NCBI GenBank assembly: GCA_029719485.1
Contig: CP120722.1
Location: 1,240,001-1,304,000 of the forward strand
Source of the DNA: Kiritimatiellota bacterium B12222
GTDB taxonomy: Bacteria; Verrucomicrobiota; Kiritimatiellia; SS1-B-03-39; UBA6053
Length of the DNA: 64,000 nucleotides
Reading direction: 5' to 3'
Below are positions 43,657 through 51,830 of the stretch, one piece after another; the stretch's first letter is position 1, and each line of letters starts with the position of its first letter. The notes under the pieces were generated by a model, which was given only the letters and a program-made list of their open reading frames with translations, had not been told where the DNA came from and ran no database searches. Made by a program: the position numbers and the translations under genes.

Positions 43657-45086
43657 GCGGAGGTCTCCTGAGATTTTCGCACCACTAGACTGTGATTGCG
43701 TACAGCTAAAATGTTCACGCTGCAACCGGGATCGACATAGTCTCCCTCCGAATTGGCGTCGTACACGTTCCCATTTATTTCTACGGTGCCTGAGGGGCGT
43801 AAAGGGGTTGTGACGAGGGCTTGGTTTCCGACCAGAGTGCGTAAGTGGGTAAGAGTATCATCGGCTTCGTTGTGTAGGGCACTGGAGAGCACGAGTTTTT
43901 TGCCGAAAAGGTTGTTGTCGCCCATGCTTTTTAGCAGCAGGGCGGCGAGCAGGGTGGCACCAATGATGGCGATTCCCAAGGAGGCGATGGCGGGCCCGAG
44001 GTTTTCAACGGCTGAAAAAGCGGGCAGATCCCCAGGGTTTCCCTGATAGCGCAAGGTCATGGTTTGAATGAGTCCCCAGCATAGCAGGACGATTCCGGCT
44101 CCCCCGGCGATGCCGAATCCGGGAAGCACAAATATTTCCAACAGAATCAGGAGAATGCCGATGGCGACAAAGACCAAATCTTCCATGCCTGCCAGACCGG
44201 CGACTTTATGTCCAAAGACCACGATCACGAAGAGGATGGCGGCGGTGCCGCCTGCCCAGCCAATGCCGGGGGCTTGAATTTCGGTGTAGAGGGCGAGCAT
44301 GGCCAAGCCCAAAAGAATGGGAGAGAGTTTGGTGATCAGCAGGGCTACATCATCGGCAAGGGAGGGCAGGAGTTCGATGATTTCGGCATCCGCAAAGCCG
44401 ATAACAGTCAGCAATTCATCTAAATCAGCCACGGTCCCTTCGGAGAGTAAGTGGCTGCCATCGGGCAAAAGTTGTTCGGCCTCTTGGTTGGTGAGGGTGA
44501 GGATATTTCCTTTGGGCGAGATGACGGTGCCGTCTTCGAGGGTGAATTCTAATTCGCGGCGAACCATGGCCCGCATTAACATTTCATCGCGGCCTTTGGC
44601 CTGGGCGATACTGCGGACGATGGCGTCCATACCGGATTCAATTTTTTCGCTTTCTCTTTCGCCGAGGGATTCGTATCCGCCGTTGCCCATGATCACAGGC
44701 ATGGCGTCACCAATCACGGAGCGTGGGGTCATGTAGATTTTGTCGGTGGCGAGAGAGATAATGGCTCCGGCAGAGAAGGCATCTTTTTCGACCAAGGCAT
44801 AGGTGGGGATGCCTACATCAATAATGGGGTTCACCATTTGGCGCATGATGTCCACGGATCCTCCGGGGGTATCCACCAGCAAAATAATGGCGTCCGCATT
44901 TGCGTCGACCGCGTGTTTTACCCCGCGACGCAGTAAATACAGTTGGGGATGCATGATGGCCTGACGGACAGGGATCAGGTAGACCACTGGTTTTTCGTCA
45001 GGGATGTTTTCATCACTAAATCCAGATCCCATGCTGAAACAAGAGAGTAGGAGGAGAAGTCTGTAGAGGATATTTTTCATAGGCAT
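43653..45086 (-). CDS. NfeD-type membrane-bound serine protease
   Basis: About 477 residues from the ATG at 45086 (45080 also possible; the longer frame starts TTG). Signal peptide to about 24, then a ClpP-like domain (about 35-230) with LLVDTPGGSVD, nucleophile Ser in AFSAGAIISLA and a candidate Lys in SEKIES, followed by about four membrane helices and a C-terminal OB barrel (GNQALVTTPLRPSGTVEINGN). The full-length NfeD cleaves stomatin-like proteins in archaea. First gene of the nfeD - nfeD - bactofilin-like - floA operon. Confidence 0.92.
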   Translation of the reverse strand: MPMKNILYRLLLLLSCFSMGSGFSDENIPDEKPVVYLIPVRQAIMHPQLYLLRRGVKHAVDANADAIILLVDTPGGSVDIMRQMVNPIIDVGIPTYALVEKDAFSAGAIISLATDKIYMTPRSVIGDAMPVIMGNGGYESLGERESEKIESGMDAIVRSIAQAKGRDEMLMRAMVRRELEFTLEDGTVISPKGNILTLTNQEAEQLLPDGSHLLSEGTVADLDELLTVIGFADAEIIELLPSLADDVALLITKLSPILLGLAMLALYTEIQAPGIGWAGGTAAILFVIVVFGHKVAGLAGMEDLVFVAIGILLILLEIFVLPGFGIAGGAGIVLLCWGLIQTMTLRYQGNPGDLPAFSAVENLGPAIASLGIAIIGATLLAALLLKSMGDNNLFGKKLVLSSALHNEADDTLTHLRTLVGNQALVTTPLRPSGTVEINGNVYDANSEGDYVDPGCSVNILAVRNHSLVVRKSQETSA

Positions 45087-45278
45087 TGCCAAAGAGGACA
45101 AATCTACATCTTCGAAGGGGCAATGTCAAAAGCTACAGGCGGATTTCGGTGTAAAGCGGGGGATGTTGAGCGTTCCTCACTTCTTCACAAGACTCTTTTG
45201 GAGGCTAGGGGACTAAAAGTAGTTGGTTCAGCTGTGTTTGCTTTGCATTTAGGGATCACAGGACCTATGTTTGTCATT

Positions 45279-46019
45279 ATGCATAGTTTAACTTCATCAC
45301 GTATTTTAGTCACCGGAGGGGGATTGCGGGTGGGCAAGGCGATTTCATTGGCCTTGGCCGAGGCAGGAGCGGAGTTGCTCATTCATTATCGTCACAGTAG
45401 TGATGAGGCTGAAGAAACGGCGGAGATGATTCGCACGCGGGGTGGCAAGGCTGATACCGTGTGTGGGGACTTGGCGCGTGAGGGCGGGGCTGAAAAAGTG
45501 ATGCGGCAAGCTTTGGAGGAGGGACCTGTGCATGGATTGGTCAATAATGCAGCGGTTTTTCATCGTACAAGCTTGGCGGAAAGTGATCGCCAAACCTTTG
45601 TGGATGAATTTGCGCCTAATCTTTTTGGACCTTTGGAATTGATGCGCGCTTTTGCGGCGCAGGCGGATGCGGGATCGGTGGTGAATCTGTTGGATCGCCG
45701 CATTGCTGCCCATGATGCCGGGGCGGTGCCTTATCAGTTGTCCAAAGTCGCACTGGCGGAAGCCACGCGTTTGGCGGCCTTAGAATTTGGACCGCAGCTG
45801 CGGGTAAATGGGGTGGCGCCGGGCGCGATATTACCTCCGCCGGGGAGGGAGCATGAGCGGGGGTATATAGAAAAAAATGGCGGGCGATCGCCACTGACCC
45901 ACCGCTGTTGTCCCGAGGATGTGGCCGCTGCCGTGGTGTTTTTGATGCAAGCACCTGCAATTACAGGACAGATTTTGTTTGTGGATGCGGGTCAACATCT
46001 ATTAGGGAACGGGGTATGA
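45279..46019 (+). CDS. SDR oxidoreductase, probable pteridine reductase (FolM-like)
   Basis: About 246 residues. Rossmann start VTGGGLRVGKAIS, NNAA motif LVNNAAVFH, catalytic Y-x-x-x-K in YQLSKVAL, and NGVAPGAILPPPG. The TGxxxRhGxxhA pattern, Asp/Arg before the active site (LLDRR) and direct linkage to folB (ATGA overlap) fit the FolM/PTR1 pteridine reductases of folate synthesis. The start is uncertain: ATG at 45267 also fits, and the frame remains open to 45123. Confidence 0.83.
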   Translation: MHSLTSSRILVTGGGLRVGKAISLALAEAGAELLIHYRHSSDEAEETAEMIRTRGGKADTVCGDLAREGGAEKVMRQALEEGPVHGLVNNAAVFHRTSLAESDRQTFVDEFAPNLFGPLELMRAFAAQADAGSVVNLLDRRIAAHDAGAVPYQLSKVALAEATRLAALEFGPQLRVNGVAPGAILPPPGREHERGYIEKNGGRSPLTHRCCPEDVAAAVVFLMQAPAITGQILFVDAGQHLLGNGV

Positions 46020-46372
46020 GTGACCGTATTTATATTCGAGATTTAGCCTTACGTACGATTATTGGCATTTTCCCTGAAGAACGGGTGAAACGCCAGGATG
46101 TGATTGTGAATGTGGTGATGGAAGTCACCAGTCATGCACCGGCGGCGGCGTCAGATGATATTGTCGATGCCACCGATTATAAAAACATTACCAAAGAGCT
46201 GATCGATCATGTCGAAGCCAGTTCGTACAATTTGATTGAAACCTTGGCTGAGCGCTGTGCGGACATTTGTTTAGCCGCACCTGCCGTTCAGCAAGTTACC
46301 GTTACCATTGATAAGCCTGGTGCATTGCGGTTTGCGCGCTCTGTGGCTGTTGAAATTCTCAGAAAGAAATGA
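46016..46372 (+). CDS. folB: Dihydroneopterin aldolase
   Basis: 118 residues from the ATG that overlaps the SDR stop. Family features: RIYIRDLALRTIIGIFPEER near the N-terminus, VDATDYKNITKELIDH, and the Glu-containing NLIETLAERCADICL and VTVTIDKPGALRFARSV. Converts dihydroneopterin to 6-hydroxymethyl-dihydropterin. Overlaps the following gene by ATGA. Confidence 0.95.
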   Translation: MSDRIYIRDLALRTIIGIFPEERVKRQDVIVNVVMEVTSHAPAAASDDIVDATDYKNITKELIDHVEASSYNLIETLAERCADICLAAPAVQQVTVTIDKPGALRFARSVAVEILRKK

Positions 46373-47184
46373 TCGAAACTTTTCAAAACTTCCATCCTGT
46401 TCTGCAAGCCTTTTGTGCCACGCTGTTTACCTGGGGGGTGACGGCCGCTGGGGCGGGCTTGGTCTTTTTTACCAAAGGCATGAATCGCGGGTTTATGGAT
46501 GCCATGTTGGGCTTTGCTGCCGGGGTGATGATTGCGGCGAGTTATTGGTCTCTGTTGGCGCCGGGCATTCAAATGGCGGAAGGTTTAGGGCAGATTGCTT
46601 GGGTGACCGCGGCCATTGGGTTCATGTCCGGGGGTGTGTTTATGAGGCTTACGGACCGATTGTTACCCCATTTGCATCCGCGGCTGGCCTATGACAAACG
46701 GGAGGGCGTGAAAACGTCGTGGCAACGGAGTACCTTATTGGTGTTGGCGATTACCTTGCATAATATTCCGGAGGGATTGGCGGTAGGGGTTGCCTTTGGT
46801 GCGGTGGCTGCCGGATTGCCTTCTGCAACTTTAGGGGGGGCTGTCGCCTTGGCGATTGGGATTGGTATTCAGAATTTCCCGGAAGGAACTGCGGTGTCGA
46901 TGCCGTTGTATCGGGAGGGTATGTCTAAAAAGAAAAGTTTTCTCTATGGCCAAGCGTCAGGAATTGTTGAACCCATTGCCGGCGTTTTAGGTGCTCTTTT
47001 TGTGATGAGCATGCAAGGGCTGTTACCTTTTGCGCTTTGCTTTGCTGCCGGCGCCATGATTTTTGTGGTGGTGGAAGAACTGATTCCTGAGTCGCAGGCC
47101 AAAGGCGCGAATATTGATGTGGTGACGATGGCCACCATGGCAGGATTTACGGTGATGATGGTATTGGATGTGGCCTTGGGATAA
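46369..47184 (+). CDS. ZIP-family metal transporter
   Basis: 271 residues, about eight membrane helices. Helix IV motif LHNIPEGLAVGVAFG and helix V NFPEGTAVSMPL carry the His/Glu metal-binding residues. Probably takes up zinc or another divalent metal. Its link with folB (dihydroneopterin aldolase can be metal-assisted) is only positional. Overlaps folB by 4 bp. Confidence 0.94.
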   Translation: MIETFQNFHPVLQAFCATLFTWGVTAAGAGLVFFTKGMNRGFMDAMLGFAAGVMIAASYWSLLAPGIQMAEGLGQIAWVTAAIGFMSGGVFMRLTDRLLPHLHPRLAYDKREGVKTSWQRSTLLVLAITLHNIPEGLAVGVAFGAVAAGLPSATLGGAVALAIGIGIQNFPEGTAVSMPLYREGMSKKKSFLYGQASGIVEPIAGVLGALFVMSMQGLLPFALCFAAGAMIFVVVEELIPESQAKGANIDVVTMATMAGFTVMMVLDVALG

Positions 47185-47296
47185 CCTCGCATCGCTGATG
47201 CGTGATGATGAAATCTGGACCTTTGTGGGATGTTTTCAACGCGTTTGAGGCCTTTTTACGATTGCACCTTGAGCGAAAGCACTCATATTCACAGGC

Positions 47297-48538
47297 ATGA
47301 AGTGCCGTCTGTCCCTCTTCTCTTTTATTTGGATTTCCTTATGGGGATGTTTGTTACCTGCCGATGATGTGGTGACCTTAAAAAATGGCAATGTGCTTAG
47401 AGGCGTTATCAGTGTGGAGACGCCGACGCATCTTGTGTTGGAAATGCCGGGGTTAAAGCTCACCTTAACGCAAGATGAGATTAAAAACATTGAGAAAATG
47501 GACGCGGAAGCGCGGGATGACGCCATTGAAGAGGTCCGAGCCCCACGTCCCTACCAGGAGGAGTTTTATCCCGAAAACATTCGTCCCTTGTTTCGATCTT
47601 TGGTCGCTTTGGATGAGGTGAAGTCCCAATGGCAGGAGGCCCAGCGAAAAACAGCGCAACTGGAAACGGATTTGTTAAGCACGCAAAGGGATGTGACGCG
47701 TTTGCGACGGAGTGTCGAAAATTCAAAAAAACAGCTCGATCAGTTTTCCCTCTCAGATGAGGAGTCTCCGGTGCTACAGCACCAAAAAATTGAAGCTCAT
47801 AATGCTTTGGTAAAGCAAACCAACCTTACGATTGGTCGCATCAGGCGGAAAATGGATCAGTTGGATTCCCTTAAACAGCAGATAGAGCGAAGTGTTGAAG
47901 ATGAGCGTCAGAAACGAAATGACTATGCGGTGGGAGCCCGTTGGATGGGGGAAAAATGGGTGCTCTTCACGACCCGCTTGCAATCGATGGATGATCCCGA
48001 GCCGGAGTGGTTTCCATATTTAGATCAACGCATGAAGCAGCACCCTGCGGCTTTTCAGGTGATCACTGAAAAGGAGGAGCCTCCTTTTGTGTTAACGGCA
48101 TCAGGGAACAAAGAGTATGTTTTGCCGAAGGGAGAGGGGGGGCATTATCATGTGGCCGTGACCTTGAATCGCATGCTGGTTGAGGATTTCATGATTGATA
48201 CGGGGGCCACCTTTTGTATTTTGTCAGAATCGATCGGTCTGGCTGCAGGCGCGCGTGAGATCGGTCCGGCTGTAGATACCAAAGTTGCGGATGGTCGATT
48301 GGTGAAGGTACTTCCTGCGGTGATCGATGAAATGAATATTTATGGGCAAAATTTTGGCCCAGTAACAGTGGGGCTGATTGCGGAAGGTGAGGAGATGAAG
48401 GTCCCCAGTTTGTTAGGGATGAATGTTATTTCTAACCTTCCGCTTCGATTAACGCCTGAGGGCCTGTTGATGACCATTACGCCCGAGGATAAAAACACGA
48501 TTCTTCGGTCTATGCCCCTGTTGCGAAGCACGCCATAA
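47297..48538 (+). CDS. Secreted retropepsin-like aspartic protease
   Basis: 413 residues. Signal peptide (1 to about 22, LLPAD), an N-terminal DUF/SH3-like stretch (about 24-60), a coiled coil (about 105-210), and a C-terminal retropepsin-like domain with D301-T-G-A (MIDTGATFCILSESIG) and the SLLGMN loop. One DTG per chain means dimer function. A periplasmic peptidase is plausible; alternatives include a non-proteolytic domain. A small ORF (MKELDLELFTA) lies between it and thiD. Confidence 0.85.
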   Translation: MKCRLSLFSFIWISLWGCLLPADDVVTLKNGNVLRGVISVETPTHLVLEMPGLKLTLTQDEIKNIEKMDAEARDDAIEEVRAPRPYQEEFYPENIRPLFRSLVALDEVKSQWQEAQRKTAQLETDLLSTQRDVTRLRRSVENSKKQLDQFSLSDEESPVLQHQKIEAHNALVKQTNLTIGRIRRKMDQLDSLKQQIERSVEDERQKRNDYAVGARWMGEKWVLFTTRLQSMDDPEPEWFPYLDQRMKQHPAAFQVITEKEEPPFVLTASGNKEYVLPKGEGGHYHVAVTLNRMLVEDFMIDTGATFCILSESIGLAAGAREIGPAVDTKVADGRLVKVLPAVIDEMNIYGQNFGPVTVGLIAEGEEMKVPSLLGMNVISNLPLRLTPEGLLMTITPEDKNTILRSMPLLRSTP

Positions 48539-48651
48539 AAGCGTTTGTCGCGATTTGGGGGCGTGGTTGGGGAGGCGCTTTGCCCGCACTATTTTGAATC
48601 TCTCATATGAAAGAACTCGACCTTGAACTTTTCACCGCGTAAGATTTAGTC

Positions 48652-49458
48652 ATGACTTCATTTGATTTAACTAATTCTGATGTGCCGGTTGTATTAAGTA
48701 TTGCCAGCTCTGATTCTGGAGCCGGCAGTGGTATTCAGGCTGATTTGAAAACTTTTTCTGTATTGGATGTTTTTGGTATTTCCGCGATTACTGCGATTAC
48801 GGCCCAGACACCTACTGAATTTCGCCGAATGCATGCTTTGCCTGCGGATTTGGTGAAAGAGCAAATCATGTCGGTGAGTGACGGCTTTCCTATCTCGGCC
48901 GCCAAAACAGGATTGTTACCTACGCGTGCGCTGGTAGAAATGGTGACTGAAGCCGTTGAAGATTGTGGCCTGCCCATTTTGGTGGTGGATCCTCGCATGA
49001 TCTCTTCAGGAGGCGTGCGGTTGATGGATGCCGATGCGGTGGTGGCCTTGAAAGAATCGTTGTTACCCGTAGCCCGGGTGGTGACTCCTAATGTGCACGA
49101 ATGTGAAATTCTGGCTGGATTTCCTATCGGGTCCATTGAGGACTTGAGGAAAGCTGCGCAAGTGATTTCTGAACGCTATGAAATTGCCTGTGTGGCTACG
49201 GGCGGGAGTTTGCCGGGGGAAACCTTAACGGATGTGTTGTGCGACGAAGGTGAAATTACGGAATTTGAACATCAGCGGGTGAAGATTCATCAAACGCACG
49301 GTGCGGGGTGCACGTATTCTGCAGCCTTGGCCGCATTCATTGCCCAAGGCATGTTGTTGACAGATGCTGTTCGCGAATCCCGATTGCTGGTGACGCGCGC
49401 GTTGGAACATGCATGGCATATTGGCCCCCATTATCCCTTACATCTTTCCGTTCAATAA
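48652..49458 (+). CDS. thiD: Hydroxymethylpyrimidine/phosphomethylpyrimidine kinase
   Basis: 268 residues with PfkB/ribokinase-like thiamine kinase features: SIASSDSGAGSGIQADLKTF at the start, then PVVSTSG-type VVDPRMISSGG, and the ATP-site HGAGCTYSAALAAFIA. Produces HMP-PP for thiamine synthesis. The last step partner ThiE is not nearby. comEC starts 11 bp later. Confidence 0.96.
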   Translation: MTSFDLTNSDVPVVLSIASSDSGAGSGIQADLKTFSVLDVFGISAITAITAQTPTEFRRMHALPADLVKEQIMSVSDGFPISAAKTGLLPTRALVEMVTEAVEDCGLPILVVDPRMISSGGVRLMDADAVVALKESLLPVARVVTPNVHECEILAGFPIGSIEDLRKAAQVISERYEIACVATGGSLPGETLTDVLCDEGEITEFEHQRVKIHQTHGAGCTYSAALAAFIAQGMLLTDAVRESRLLVTRALEHAWHIGPHYPLHLSVQ

Positions 49459-49469
49459 TCCCTGTTCAC

Positions 49470-51776
49470 GTGAAACTTTCCCGCCTCGCTGTTTGCATGT
49501 TGCTTGCTGCGGGGCTTTTGCCTGTGGTACCTGCATGGATGATGTGGGTGGGGCTGTTGGGCGTGGGAGGGAGTCTTGTTTTTTGTTCGCGGCGATTGCG
49601 GGGATGGGGGCTGGCGTTTTTGGTGGCAGGGCTATGGTGTCAGCTGATGTCCTTTACGGGAGCAGGGGATTTAAAACGTCAGCTGACGAGTGATGCGGGA
49701 TCCGTGCGCATACGCTTTAAGGTCTCTGGGGATAGCGATCTACTTACGTTTAGGGATGGAAATTCTGAATGGCGGGTGCCGGTGAAGGTTTTTGAACTCT
49801 ATCGGGAGGGGGAATGGATTTCGGCCACGGGGAGGGCGCAATTACGGGTTGCGGGGGAACAAGGCTTGGATCTGATGACGGGAGAGTTGTGGCAGGGCGA
49901 AGGGGTGTTACGAAAAGGCCATTACAGTCATGTGGGGTTGTTTCGTGCCGAATGGCGTTTCAGTCCCGATCCCGAAGGTTTACGTTCTCTGGCCGAAAGA
50001 GAGGGGTCGTTTGGTGGATCCCTTACCCGGATGTTGTTTGATGCGCGGGCTACGCTTTCGAATGGTATACAACGGGCCTGTCCACATCAGCCTTTGGTGG
50101 TGGATACCTTGCAGGCCTTGTTGTTGGGCATGCGGACGGAATTGGATCGTGAGGTGACTCAAGGTTTTGCTCGAACCGGTTTATTACACGTATTTGCCAT
50201 TTCCGGATTACATTTGGGTATGTTGGCTGGAATGTTGCTGTGGGGTTGTAAGCGCTTGGGATTTTCTCCACGCAGTTATCCGCTAGTGGTTTTTCCACTG
50301 TTATTTGTATTTTGCCTCTATACAGGGATGCGTGCCTCTGCGTTGCGGGCATTGGTCATGATTGCCTGCCTTTTGTTGGCGGCTTGTTTTAATCGAAAAC
50401 CCCATGCCGGCAACGCCTTTGCTTTGGCCATTGTGGTGATTTTAGGTATTGCGCCCGCTCAGATTTACGATTTGGGATTTCAGTATTCATTTTTATTGGT
50501 GGGGAGTTTGTTGGCCTGTGGACGACTGCTGAATGTTCAACTTGAAGAGCTCTTTGCTGCCGACCCTTGGGCGCCGGTAAGTTCTGGGCGTGAATTCCGC
50601 AAACGCTATGTCTGGCCACGGGTTCAGGGTGCTGTGGTGGTGAGTATGATTTGTTTTGTGGTGGCGGCGCCCCTTACGGCATATGGCTTCCACTTATTCT
50701 CTCCCATAGGATTGGTGGGGAATTTGTTGGCGGTGCCTTTGGTTTTTATGCTGTTAGGCTTTGGATTTCCCGCATTGTTGAGTGTGATGTTGCCGACGGC
50801 TGTTTCTGAAATTTGTTTTTTACCAGCCAAATGGAGTGCTGAAGCTTTGTTGGCCTGGGTGGCGATGCTGGAAAAACTTCCCGGGGCATGGCAATGGGTG
50901 AAAGCGCCGCCTCTATGGATGCTTTGTTTGTTTTATGGCCTTTTGTTTTTATGGTGGAAATGGCCACAACGCCAGCGAGGAGTATGGGCGGGTTTTCTCT
51001 GCTTGGCCGGTTATGCCGCTACGGCCAGCTGGTTGTCCTTTTCGCAACCCCAGATGCGTGTGATCGATGCCGAGAGAGGACAGGCGGTATGGTTTCGTTT
51101 GCCTGGAGAAGGGGTGGTGTTGGTGGATGCAGGATCGGCTTGGACGGGTCGCCGGGTGACGCGTAGTTTGCAGGAGGCTGGCATTGACAAGATTGACACT
51201 CTCATTTTGACACATCCTGACCGAAATCATGTGGGAGGTTGGGAGGATGTTTTTTCTGTTTATCAGCCCAAACACGTATGGGTGGCTGAAGCTGATCGGG
51301 CTCATGACCTCTATCAGGATCTGCAGCCCGTTCCTGGTGGACTCGAAGCAGGGGATGTTTTGACCTGTGGGGGGTGGGCGGTGGAGGTGTTCCATCCACC
51401 CGCCGATTTAGCGTACGGGGCGGCGGACCGTCGAAGTTTGCTGTTAAGGATAAGTCATGAATGGAGTTCCGTTTTTCTCATGGGCGGTGCAGGTGCTGCG
51501 GTGGTCGGGGAACTCCAAGGACCGACTTTTCCTCCAGCGCGACTCCTTTTGGCGGGCCTGCCTCGTTCAGGGGCACTTCTGTGGGAGGATTTATTGTTAG
51601 AGTTGCAACCCGAGGTAGTGGTGTTTTCCGGTGAAAGCTACGATGAAACACCCTTACGTCGCTCGAGCGCTGAAGCGTTGGTAATGGCGCAGGGCAGTAC
51701 TATTCTTCGGACACCGGAGGGCGGAGAGATCTTTTTAAACCCCTATACGGGACGATTGCTTAAGGATACGAGGTGA
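49470..51776 (+). CDS. comEC: ComEC/Rec2-family DNA uptake channel
   Basis: About 768 residues from the GTG at 49470; the ATG at 49497 is an alternative. N-terminal OB-like region, a Competence domain of multiple membrane helices (RTGLLHVFAISGLHLGMLAG, then ALRALVMIACLLLAACF), and a C-terminal metallo-beta-lactamase-like domain with H582-P-D-R-N-H587-VGGW. ComEC carries single-stranded DNA through the inner membrane during transformation. A prepilin gene is elsewhere in the window. Follows thiD. Confidence 0.93.
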   Translation: MKLSRLAVCMLLAAGLLPVVPAWMMWVGLLGVGGSLVFCSRRLRGWGLAFLVAGLWCQLMSFTGAGDLKRQLTSDAGSVRIRFKVSGDSDLLTFRDGNSEWRVPVKVFELYREGEWISATGRAQLRVAGEQGLDLMTGELWQGEGVLRKGHYSHVGLFRAEWRFSPDPEGLRSLAEREGSFGGSLTRMLFDARATLSNGIQRACPHQPLVVDTLQALLLGMRTELDREVTQGFARTGLLHVFAISGLHLGMLAGMLLWGCKRLGFSPRSYPLVVFPLLFVFCLYTGMRASALRALVMIACLLLAACFNRKPHAGNAFALAIVVILGIAPAQIYDLGFQYSFLLVGSLLACGRLLNVQLEELFAADPWAPVSSGREFRKRYVWPRVQGAVVVSMICFVVAAPLTAYGFHLFSPIGLVGNLLAVPLVFMLLGFGFPALLSVMLPTAVSEICFLPAKWSAEALLAWVAMLEKLPGAWQWVKAPPLWMLCLFYGLLFLWWKWPQRQRGVWAGFLCLAGYAATASWLSFSQPQMRVIDAERGQAVWFRLPGEGVVLVDAGSAWTGRRVTRSLQEAGIDKIDTLILTHPDRNHVGGWEDVFSVYQPKHVWVAEADRAHDLYQDLQPVPGGLEAGDVLTCGGWAVEVFHPPADLAYGAADRRSLLLRISHEWSSVFLMGGAGAAVVGELQGPTFPPARLLLAGLPRSGALLWEDLLLELQPEVVVFSGESYDETPLRRSSAEALVMAQGSTILRTPEGGEIFLNPYTGRLLKDTR

Positions 51777-51830
51777 ATTTACATCGTTTTGAGTTGATGA
51801 ATATCCTAAATTTCTACATCATCATTGCTT

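Noticed and set aside
48606..48641. 11-codon ORF MKELDLELFTA before thiD
   Set aside because: Too short, no good ribosome site, no codon bias evidence.
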